Positions 9,577-16,960 of a DNA stretch of 49,932 nt are shown one piece after another (positions within the stretch are counted from its first letter, which is position 1; every line of letters starts with the position of its first letter). Below the pieces are notes generated by a model, which was not told where the DNA came from, did not search any database, and saw only the letters and a list, made by a program, of their open reading frames with translations. The position numbers and the translations under genes were made by a program. The DNA comes from Ignavibacteriaceae bacterium (GTDB lineage Bacteria; Bacteroidota; Ignavibacteria; Ignavibacteriales; Ignavibacteriaceae): NCBI GenBank assembly GCA_013388525.1, contig JACAFA010000171.1, positions 1 through 49,932 of the forward strand, read 5' to 3'.

Positions 9577-10305
9577 ATGTTCAACTATAAAATAGTAACT
9601 CAGTACGATGGAACCCGCTATGCCGGCTGGCAGATTCAGGAAAATGCACTAACTGTTCAGGAAATTTTGAGCAATTCAATTAAAAAAATTTTACAGGAGG
9701 AAATCAACCTGATTGGCGCCGGTAGAACCGATGCGGGAGTTCACGCGCTGGGACAGGTTGCGAATTTTATCTCAAGCAAGGATTTGGATTTTTATAAGTT
9801 CAGATATTCTTTGAACTCGGTTTTACCGGATGATATTTCTATAACCGATATTGAAAGAGTTGATATTAATTTCCATTCAAGATTCAGCGCAAAGAAACGA
9901 TCATATATCTTTATTATTTCAAATCAGAAATCACCATTCTTCAATCGGTATTCTTACACCTTGTTCCAGGAATTAAATCCTGAGAAATTGAACATTTTAT
10001 CTTCTGAATTAATTGGAACACACGACTTTACCTCTTTCAGTAAAATCAATACGGAAGTTCAAAACAAAGTATGTAATATTTATGAAGCAAGATGGCGCAG
10101 ACAAAAAAACTTATTTATTTTTTACATTGAAGCCAACAGATTTTTGTACGGAATGGTAAGAGCAATTGTTGGCTCGTTATTAAAAGCATACTCTTTGGAT
10201 GATGGAATTGGCTATTTAAAGAATTTAATTACGCAAAAAGATAGAAGCCAGGCTGCAGATGCTGTACCGGCAAAAGGTTTATTCTTATATAAGGTGAAAT
10301 ATTGA
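9577..10305 (+). CDS. truA: tRNA pseudouridine(38-40) synthase TruA
   Basis: Converts uridines 38-40 in the anticodon arm of tRNAs to pseudouridine. The catalytic Asp lies in GAGRTDAGVHA (D52 from the chosen start), and RFLYGMVRAIVGSL near the C-terminus is the second family block. I use the ATG at 9577, which starts MFNYKIVTQYDGT. An in-frame TTG at 9559 would add six residues not expected in the family. The resulting 242 residues is normal for TruA. It opens a plus-strand run of six closely spaced genes and is divergent from the hybrid kinase. The 184-base gap between them must hold both promoters, but no convincing motif was seen. Confidence 0.92.
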   Translation: MFNYKIVTQYDGTRYAGWQIQENALTVQEILSNSIKKILQEEINLIGAGRTDAGVHALGQVANFISSKDLDFYKFRYSLNSVLPDDISITDIERVDINFHSRFSAKKRSYIFIISNQKSPFFNRYSYTLFQELNPEKLNILSSELIGTHDFTSFSKINTEVQNKVCNIYEARWRRQKNLFIFYIEANRFLYGMVRAIVGSLLKAYSLDDGIGYLKNLITQKDRSQAADAVPAKGLFLYKVKY

Positions 10306-10306
10306 T

Positions 10307-11062
10307 ATGATTTCTTTACAAAATAAAAATGTTTTGATTACAGGAGGCTCCCGCGGAATTGGTAAAGCTTGTGTCGAACTGTTTCTTAATGCAGGAGCTA
10401 ATGTTGCTTTTACATTTCAGTCAAGAAAAGCTGAAGCAGATAAACTTATATCAGATTACAAAGGAACATCTGAGCTTAAAAGTTACAGTGTGAATCTTGC
10501 TGATTCCGGTGAAATAGAAAAAGTAATTTCCAACATATTAAAAGATTTTAGACGAATAGATATTTTGGTAAACAATGCAGGTATCTGGAAGGAAGCAGCA
10601 ATTGATAAAATGACAATTGATCAATGGAATGAAATGATGAATATAAATCTTACCAGCACATATCTTATTACAAAATTGGTTGTTCCGGAAATGAAAAAAA
10701 ATAATTTCGGTAGAATCATAAATATTGCTTCAACAGCGGGACAGAGAGGAGAGGCATTTCACTCTCACTATGCAGCTTCAAAAGGTGGAATGATTTCCTT
10801 AACAAAATCACTTGCTTCTGAACTTGGTTCATTTAACATCACAGTTAATTGTGTTGCACCCGGCTGGGTAATTACAGATATGACAACCGATTCACTGGCT
10901 GATAATGAAATTTATAAAAAAGTTTTATCCGATATTCCATTAAATAAAATTGCTCGTCCTGAAGAAATAGCAGGACCCGTTCTCTTTCTTGCTTCAGACC
11001 TGGCTTCTCATATTACGGGGGAAATATTAAATGTCAATGGCGGTTCTGTTTTATGCGGATAG
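10307..11062 (+). CDS. Short-chain dehydrogenase/reductase, FabG-like (3-oxoacyl-ACP reductase family)
   Basis: NAD(P)H-dependent reductase of the classical SDR family. Visible motifs are the dinucleotide loop TGGSRGIG (12-19), NNAG (89-92), catalytic S142 and the YAASK motif with Y155 and K159, then the PGWVITDM segment and the C-terminal ITGEILNVNGG. These closely match FabG-type 3-oxoacyl-ACP reductases, which reduce 3-ketoacyl-ACP in fatty-acid elongation. SDR paralogues with other substrates look the same, and no other fab genes are adjacent. It starts one base after the truA stop, so it is surely co-transcribed. Confidence 0.86.
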   Translation: MISLQNKNVLITGGSRGIGKACVELFLNAGANVAFTFQSRKAEADKLISDYKGTSELKSYSVNLADSGEIEKVISNILKDFRRIDILVNNAGIWKEAAIDKMTIDQWNEMMNINLTSTYLITKLVVPEMKKNNFGRIINIASTAGQRGEAFHSHYAASKGGMISLTKSLASELGSFNITVNCVAPGWVITDMTTDSLADNEIYKKVLSDIPLNKIARPEEIAGPVLFLASDLASHITGEILNVNGGSVLCG

Positions 11063-11088
11063 AATTAACAATTTGCAGGATTTGTTAA

Positions 11089-11553
11089 ATGGAAAATTTT
11101 ATCGCAGAGATTCATCCGAAAGTTGTACACTTCCCGATTGCTTTACTTACAACATATTCATTGCTTGAAATTGTGGGTATAGTCTTTAACAAAGATTTTA
11201 TATCAAAATCAGCTTTGCTCATTTTGTGCATTGGTTTAGTAACCGCATTGTTTGCTGTAATATCAGGTAACCAGGCAGCCACTGAATTTCAATTTTGGAC
11301 TGATGATAGTAAAATGTTATTAAACGAACATCAAGCTCATGCAACTTATTTACTCTGGTTATCTGCTATAGTCTGTGGTTTAAGAATATTCGTGGTTATA
11401 AAGAAAAAATTTTCAGGGTTAATAAAATATGCTTTTATATTTTCTGCAATAGTAATTCTATATCTTGTTTATCAAACAGGCAATTATGGTGGTGATCTTG
11501 TCAAAAGGTTCGGAATAGGAACTGAATTTTTTATGCAAGATGAATCAAATTAG
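11089..11553 (+). CDS. DUF2231-like integral membrane protein
   Basis: The protein has 154 residues with about four hydrophobic segments (near 13-33, 39-60, 84-105 and 113-132). It begins with the characteristic IHPKVVHFPIALL stretch of the DUF2231 family, whose conserved His residues may bind metal or haem. A further His pair (EHQAHATYLLW) lies in the third segment, which fits that idea. Function is unknown. It sits 26 bases after the SDR gene in the truA run. Confidence 0.7.
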   Translation: MENFIAEIHPKVVHFPIALLTTYSLLEIVGIVFNKDFISKSALLILCIGLVTALFAVISGNQAATEFQFWTDDSKMLLNEHQAHATYLLWLSAIVCGLRIFVVIKKKFSGLIKYAFIFSAIVILYLVYQTGNYGGDLVKRFGIGTEFFMQDESN

Positions 11554-11599
11554 CTTTTATTATCCGAATGCCTGAAATTTTATTTAAGTTTGTAGTGTT

Positions 11600-12202
11600 G
11601 TGATAAAAAAAATAATAAAATATTTTTTCCTGATTTTATTTTTACTTCAGCCAATTTCGAAAGCTGGTGAACCTCCTGCCAGTAAAGCAGTCGGTATTTT
11701 TGTCGCAGCAGGTGTTGGTGCAAAACTTCCTTTAGGTAACTTCTCAAACTCAACGGACCTTGGTTATGGATTAAATGTTGAAACTTCCTATACTGACAGC
11801 GACCATTTGCCTTTTTTTATTTTTGCTCGTTTGGGATATGAACAATTTCCCGGCTCACAGGATTTTTATCGGCAAACTGATTATTCTAATTATTCAACTA
11901 CAATAGTGCCAGTATCACTTGGCGCAAGGTATTATTTTAGTCCTTTGGTTGAGAGCGTTTTCTTGTTAATGCCAATTGTTGAAGGTTCAATTTCCTACAC
12001 ATATTTTCAGGTGCTTCACGAATTTAAATCTGATGCTGGCAGAAGTAACTACAGCGAAGACCTCTGGAAATTCGGTGGAATTGCCGGTGTTGGTTTGTCT
12101 ATGTTTATAATGGAAATAATGGCAAATTATAATTACTATGAATCAAATCAATATCTCTCTTTCAATTTAAATATAAGACTTCCAATATTTGTTAGTTTAT
12201 GA
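11600..12202 (+). CDS. Putative outer-membrane beta-barrel protein
   Basis: This protein of 200 residues starts at GTG with a classical signal peptide (MIKKIIKYFFLILFLLQPISKAG). The mature part has alternating aromatic/polar strands typical of small eight-stranded outer-membrane barrels: repeated GARYYF, FARLGYEQF, ASVTYTY-like segments and a final NIRLPIFVSL. It lies 9 bases before the crotonase gene. No specific function can be assigned. The absence of a final aromatic residue is slightly atypical for an outer-membrane barrel. Confidence 0.6.
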   Translation: MIKKIIKYFFLILFLLQPISKAGEPPASKAVGIFVAAGVGAKLPLGNFSNSTDLGYGLNVETSYTDSDHLPFFIFARLGYEQFPGSQDFYRQTDYSNYSTTIVPVSLGARYYFSPLVESVFLLMPIVEGSISYTYFQVLHEFKSDAGRSNYSEDLWKFGGIAGVGLSMFIMEIMANYNYYESNQYLSFNLNIRLPIFVSL

Positions 12203-12211
12203 GGTGAAATA

Positions 12212-12994
12212 ATGACTTACAACAATCTTCTTTTTGAAATTAAAAACCACACCGCTCTGGTAACTATCAACCGTCCGGATAAGCTTAATGCATTAAATGG
12301 TCAAACGATTGATGAACTCGAAGATGTTTTCAAATTTATAAAGAACAACAATGAAATATTTGTTGTGGTAATTACAGGAAGCGGCGAAAAAGCTTTTGTT
12401 GCAGGCGCTGATATAGCTGAGTTAAACAAACTCGATGTTATTTCAGCGAAAGAATTTTCTGAAAAGGGCAACAGAATTTTCAGGGAAATTGAAACACTTG
12501 GCAAACCGGTCATTGCAGCAGTAAACGGTTTTGCTCTTGGCGGTGGTTGTGAACTGGCATTATCATGCCACATAAGAACTGCAAGTGAAAATGCAAAGTT
12601 CGGGCAGCCGGAAGTTAACCTCGGAATTATTCCCGGATATGGTGGAACTCAAAGGCTTGCACGTGCAGTTAATTCTGCAAGAGCTTTGGAAATAATTTTA
12701 ACCGGAGATTTGATTTCTGCCGACGAAGCTTTCAGAATTGGTCTTGTGAACAGAATTTTTCCTCAAACAGAATTGTTGAATAAAACACTTGAATTAGCAG
12801 AGAAAATTTCTTCAAAAGGACAGCAGGCAATCCGATTGGCGCTGAAAGCTGTTAAGGCAACAGATAATATTTCTTTGACTGAAGGTTTGAATTATGAAGC
12901 AAGTTTGTTTGCACTTATCTGTGGAACAGAAGATTTCAAAGAAGGAACAAAAGCTTTCCTTGAAAAGCGCAAACCTGATTTTAAGCATCTCTAA
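12212..12994 (+). CDS. Enoyl-CoA hydratase/isomerase (crotonase) family protein
   Basis: Hydrates 2-enoyl-CoA thioesters to 3-hydroxyacyl-CoA in fatty-acid or amino-acid degradation. The 260-residue protein shows the oxyanion-hole segments AFVAGADI (~61-68) and AAVNGFALGGGCELAL (~102-117), and the catalytic glutamates E114 and E134 (GQPEVNLGIIPGYGGTQRL). Both acid residues present argue for hydratase rather than isomerase activity. A GAGGTG site precedes the ATG. Position in the truA-SDR run hints at shared transcription, not shared pathway. Confidence 0.87.
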   Translation: MTYNNLLFEIKNHTALVTINRPDKLNALNGQTIDELEDVFKFIKNNNEIFVVVITGSGEKAFVAGADIAELNKLDVISAKEFSEKGNRIFREIETLGKPVIAAVNGFALGGGCELALSCHIRTASENAKFGQPEVNLGIIPGYGGTQRLARAVNSARALEIILTGDLISADEAFRIGLVNRIFPQTELLNKTLELAEKISSKGQQAIRLALKAVKATDNISLTEGLNYEASLFALICGTEDFKEGTKAFLEKRKPDFKHL

Positions 12995-13010
12995 GTGTTA
13001 ATTTTAGAAA

Positions 13011-14009
13011 ATGTCCCCCCTTAAATTCAAAAAGAATTTACTTCTTACATTATTTTTTACAGCATTAATATTAGTTGCAGCTAATATTTTTTTTAAAAGT
13101 GATCTGACTTCTTTTAATTCTGATGAAGACATAGTCAACTCAGAAGAGATAAGTAAAAAATTCAAAAACATTCTCCACGAATTTGCTATTGAAGAGAAAC
13201 TTATAAAAGAAATTTTGCAAACTGATAAACATTCAGGTCGGAAAATATCGAACTTCAGAATTCAGGTTCCGAAAGATCTTACGATACCGGAAATATTGCA
13301 GGACGTATTTAATACATTCAGAAAAGATAGTCTAATAATAAAGTCATTCGAAAAAGTAAAAGGTAACAAAACGATTCTGGAATTAAAACAAGGAAACTCA
13401 CTTGTTCTAAAGTCTGAATTTGAATATTCAAAAAATTATTCCAGAAATAAAGGATACATCAGTTTTATTATTTATGATGTTGATCTATCAAATCAAACTA
13501 CCGGTTTGCTAATTGAGTCACCTGGAAGACTTAATTTTCTTATAAGACCTGAATCCAAAAATCTTCAATATCTGGAATTTATAAGAAATAACGGACAGCA
13601 ATTTTCTGTTTTAATTGATGATGATATAAGCGAACAAAAATTTAAACTGGGACCATCTTTTTCAGAGAAGAGAATTGTAACAGTTATTAAAACTCTTGTT
13701 ACTGATTACCGGAACGCAGTATGCTTTATTATTGATGACAACTCTGATTTTTATAAATCTGCTAATTATGAAATTCTGAAGAGGGAGCTTTCTAAAAGAA
13801 ATATTAAACTCTTCCGGACTACTGATTTTGTAAATCTGAATTTCGATGAAAGATCTCAAATTCTGTTTGGTGATGAGTTAGATGCTCTTGAAAGCGGAGG
13901 ACCAATTATTTTTTTATTAAGTCAGGATGCTTATCTGACTTTGGATTCTGCAATAAAAAAATATAAGAAAAAAGGCTTTAGAGTTGTTACCAGCAGTTTG
14001 TTACTCTGA
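13011..14009 (+). CDS. Membrane-anchored protein with divergent polysaccharide-deacetylase-like domain
   Basis: This protein of 332 residues has one N-terminal membrane anchor (about 9-27, LLLTLFFTALILVAANIFF). The middle (~145-200) runs YISFIIYDVDL, SPGRLNFLIRPESKNLQYLEF and NNGQQFSVLI. This follows the order of the divergent polysaccharide deacetylase fold (Pfam Polysacc_deac_2: an IDDxG strand, an LxxAILPxxP strand, then a Gly-rich turn and HxPM). The usual metal-binding Asp pair and His residues are missing or altered, so catalysis is doubtful. A six-C run directly follows the start codon. Last gene of the truA run; the M16 gene ends 11 bases away on the other strand. The domain call is an inference from motif order. 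Confidence 0.5.
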   Translation: MSPLKFKKNLLLTLFFTALILVAANIFFKSDLTSFNSDEDIVNSEEISKKFKNILHEFAIEEKLIKEILQTDKHSGRKISNFRIQVPKDLTIPEILQDVFNTFRKDSLIIKSFEKVKGNKTILELKQGNSLVLKSEFEYSKNYSRNKGYISFIIYDVDLSNQTTGLLIESPGRLNFLIRPESKNLQYLEFIRNNGQQFSVLIDDDISEQKFKLGPSFSEKRIVTVIKTLVTDYRNAVCFIIDDNSDFYKSANYEILKRELSKRNIKLFRTTDFVNLNFDERSQILFGDELDALESGGPIIFLLSQDAYLTLDSAIKKYKKKGFRVVTSSLLL

Positions 14010-14020
14010 TCTATTAAAAT

Positions 14021-15391
14021 TTATTGTTCGTTAAATAAATCATCGAATTCGAAAACCATTACTTCTCCAAATTCTTTCTTATTCAGTTGATTGAATATTT
14101 TTTTTCCATCTCCAACCAGAACTGTGGTAAGCTCATCGGGATAAAATATCTCATTCGTGATTTTATTAATATCCTCTAAATCAACCGATTGTATTTTTTC
14201 GATGTAAGTTTCAAAATAATTATCGGGAAGATTATGTAATACTCTGGTAAAAATATTTGCTGCTATCTGCCGATAAGTTTCGAAGTTCGATGGATAATTT
14301 TTTGTCAGTGAAGATTTGGCAAAATCAAGTTCAACTTTACTAATGCCGTCTTTGAATTTAATAATTTCAGAGTGAATTTCTCTTAAAGCATTTGAAGTGT
14401 TCTCAACATCAACTGAAGTAGAAACTTCAAATGAACCAGCCTCGCGGAAATAATGAAATCTTGAATGAACTCCGTAAGTATAACCATGCTTTTCTCTCAA
14501 ATTTAAATTCAATCTGCTTGAGAACTGTCCTCCTAGAACAAGATTAATGATTTGCTTATGAAAGAAATCTTTTTCATTTCTCTTTGAAGATAAATGTCCG
14601 ACTCTGATTTCAGTTTGAAGTGAATCCGGTTTATTGATAATGAAAACCTTTCGACTAGATGTACCAACATTCAAAGTTGTTTGATCTGAAGGTGATTTAA
14701 GGTTCCAATTTCTAAAAACTAACTCAAGTTGTTGAAGAAGAGAATCCTGATTAATACTTCCGACAACTATCATTGCTGAATTTGAAGGGGCAAATTTTGT
14801 TTTGTAGAGATTTTTTACGGATCCAGTTTGAATGTTTTGAATTGTCTGCTCAGTACCTAAAACCGGGAAAGCGTATGGACAATTTTTTCCAAAAAGAAAA
14901 TATTCAAATGAAACGTCTGCAACATAATCAGGCTCAGCTTTAACCTGATTTAATCTGACCAGAGCTTTATTTTTTTCCCGTCGGAAGTCTTCGTCATTAA
15001 AATGAGGTCTTGTTATAACATCAGATATTAGTGATAAAGCCGGAATAAAATTTTCGGTTAGAACCTGAAGCGAAATTAAACTCACGTCAGGGTCGCAGGA
15101 AACCGAAAACTGAGCGCCAAGCATTTCAAACTCATCCGCAAGTTGAAGAGCATTGTAGTTCCCTGCACCTTCATCAATGCACATTGTTAAAAGATTGCAC
15201 AATCCCTTCATATTATCCGGGTCAAACCTGCTTCCGCTGTTTACGAAAAAAATTACTCTTACTATTGGCAGCTCATTTTTTTCGCTGAAAAAAATTTTCA
15301 ATCCATTGCTTAAAGTAAAACTATGAATGGAAGGAATCGTAAAATTAACTTCACCGTAACTTGCAGGTCGTTTTTTTCGATCAATTAACAT
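14021..15391 (-). CDS. M16-family peptidase-like protein, catalytically inactive partner
   Basis: Insulinase-fold (M16B) protein whose zinc site is lost: where active members have HxxEH it reads CNLLTMCIDEGAG. The later R/Y-rich substrate-clamping segment is kept (LREKHGYTYGVHSRF). In bacterial M16B pairs such a subunit joins an active one to form a clamp-shaped chamber. I place the start at 15391 (MLIDRKKRPASYG), which has a GGAG site 7 bases upstream. An in-frame ATG at 15424 has none and would overlap the upstream gene by 44 bases instead of 11. About 456 residues. It is the downstream cistron of the pair. Confidence 0.85.
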   Translation of the reverse strand: MLIDRKKRPASYGEVNFTIPSIHSFTLSNGLKIFFSEKNELPIVRVIFFVNSGSRFDPDNMKGLCNLLTMCIDEGAGNYNALQLADEFEMLGAQFSVSCDPDVSLISLQVLTENFIPALSLISDVITRPHFNDEDFRREKNKALVRLNQVKAEPDYVADVSFEYFLFGKNCPYAFPVLGTEQTIQNIQTGSVKNLYKTKFAPSNSAMIVVGSINQDSLLQQLELVFRNWNLKSPSDQTTLNVGTSSRKVFIINKPDSLQTEIRVGHLSSKRNEKDFFHKQIINLVLGGQFSSRLNLNLREKHGYTYGVHSRFHYFREAGSFEVSTSVDVENTSNALREIHSEIIKFKDGISKVELDFAKSSLTKNYPSNFETYRQIAANIFTRVLHNLPDNYFETYIEKIQSVDLEDINKITNEIFYPDELTTVLVGDGKKIFNQLNKKEFGEVMVFEFDDLFNEQ

Positions 15392-16655
15392 CAGATTTCT
15401 CCGGAACAATTCTGAGTTCAACATAATTATTTAATAAATATCTCTTTACAACCTGCTTCAGAAAATTTTCATCTACATTATTATATCTGTTCAGGTCGAA
15501 GTTGAAAGAATCAGGATTCCCGAGATAGAAGTTGTACAGGTTAAGCATATCTGCAACGGTATCAATGTTTTGAAGTGAATAGATAAAATTTGACCTGATA
15601 ATATTTTTTGATCTCTGCAATTCCTGAATTGTAATATTGTTATCAGTAAGTATTGAAACCTCGTCAAAAATTATTTTCTTTATCTCATCAAGAGATTTAC
15701 CTGGTTTTGCGGTTGCAACAATCATAAAATGCCCTCCGTACTTTCCGGAGTATTGCATTGAATTTACGTCCTGTGCAATTTCCAATTCATAGACGAGTTT
15801 TCTGGTTAACCGGGCATTCTTGGAACCGGTTAACAGGTCAGATAATATATCCAGAGCCGCGTCATCTGGTCCAAATGCGTTTTGTGTATGCCAGGCAATG
15901 TAAATTCTTTCAAGATTTACCTTGTCTTCGTATTGAAGAAATTTTGTTTCATTTAGCTGAGCAGATTGAGCATTTATTTGTATTGGTGTGATGTTATTTT
16001 TTATCTCATCAAAATATTTTTCAATAAGCAATTTTACTTTATTGATTTCAAAATTTCCTGCAATTACTATCGTAGCATTGGAAGGGGAATAATACTGTTT
16101 AAAGAATGATTGCACATCTTCGAGAGTGTAGCTTTCAATGTCATCGTAAAAGCCAATTGTTGGCCAACTGTAGGGATGACCTTCGGAATAAAGATTTGAA
16201 ATTAATTTTTCCCAGGCTAAACCGTATGGCTGATTATCATATCTTTCAAGGCGTTCATTTATCACAACACTTTTTTGATTATCAAGCTTAACTTGGTCGA
16301 GAGCATCAAGAAAATATCCCATCCTGTCAGACTCCAGCCAGAGTGCAAGCTCCAGATCGTTTGAAGGAAGCTTTTCAAAATAATTTGTTCTGTCAAAGCT
16401 TGTGGATGCATTCAAAGATCCGCCTGCTTCCTGAATATATCTGAAATGCATTTCTTTAGGTACATTCTTCGAACCCTGGAACATCATATGCTCAAAAAGA
16501 TGTGCGAGACCTGTCTTTCCTTTTTTCTCGTTTGCTGAACCAACCCTGTACCAGATGTTGAATGCTGTGAATGGAATATTTTTATTTTGAAAGAGGATAA
16601 CTTCAAGATCGTTTGAGAGTTTATATTTTTCGTAGGGAATATTTAAAGGATTCAT
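15381..16655 (-). CDS. M16-family zinc metallopeptidase, active subunit
   Basis: Insulinase-type peptidase of 424 residues with the inverted zinc motif HLFEH (H52, E55, H56) and a third ligand E134 in VVINER, at the usual ~77-residue spacing. No signal peptide is evident, so it is likely cytoplasmic or exported by another route. The next gene encodes the inactive partner and overlaps it by 11 bases, a conserved bacterial arrangement. The physiological substrate is unknown; peptides or misfolded fragments are typical. The start ATG at 16655 lacks a visible ribosome-binding site. The divergent TonB-receptor gene lies 305 bases away. Confidence 0.9.
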   Translation of the reverse strand: MNPLNIPYEKYKLSNDLEVILFQNKNIPFTAFNIWYRVGSANEKKGKTGLAHLFEHMMFQGSKNVPKEMHFRYIQEAGGSLNASTSFDRTNYFEKLPSNDLELALWLESDRMGYFLDALDQVKLDNQKSVVINERLERYDNQPYGLAWEKLISNLYSEGHPYSWPTIGFYDDIESYTLEDVQSFFKQYYSPSNATIVIAGNFEINKVKLLIEKYFDEIKNNITPIQINAQSAQLNETKFLQYEDKVNLERIYIAWHTQNAFGPDDAALDILSDLLTGSKNARLTRKLVYELEIAQDVNSMQYSGKYGGHFMIVATAKPGKSLDEIKKIIFDEVSILTDNNITIQELQRSKNIIRSNFIYSLQNIDTVADMLNLYNFYLGNPDSFNFDLNRYNNVDENFLKQVVKRYLLNNYVELRIVPEKSDVN

Positions 16656-16960
16656 AATTCTACTGTAATATATTACATCAAAGTAAACAAGAAAATATTA
16701 CCGATTAGTTCAAATGTAAATGACTCTGATTTTGTTGAAATTAACAAAAAAATGATCAGTCATCAAAAATCCAATTATTAAATAAATATTAATTTTTAAT
16801 AAAAATTTGAATTCATCAGGAATATACCAAATATTTGGTGCTGTAAAATTAAACTTTTTCATCCGGGGTGGGAAGAAATAGTTAAAATAACAGTGGCAAC
16901 AAATATTTATTTCTTAAATAACCTTAAATCATATTCACAAACAAATAAAGGAGAGGATAT
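16656..16960. promoter_or_regulatory. Divergent intergenic region with a 14-bp palindrome
   Basis: These 305 bases separate the M16 pair from the TonB-receptor gene and must hold both promoters. They are extremely AT-rich. One perfect palindrome, ACCAAATATTTGGT, lies at 16826-16839, about 120 bases before the receptor start. An AAAGGAGAGG ribosome-binding site precedes the receptor ATG. No open frame of note or exact promoter consensus was seen. Confidence 0.4.

Noticed and set aside
13015..13020. C6 tract just after the start codon of the deacetylase-like gene, considered as a phase-variation switch (also C7 at 46524-46530 in ftsQ)
   Set aside because: The tracts are short, the frames are intact, and ftsQ is expected to be essential, so switching is not supported; they are only possible sequencing weak points.
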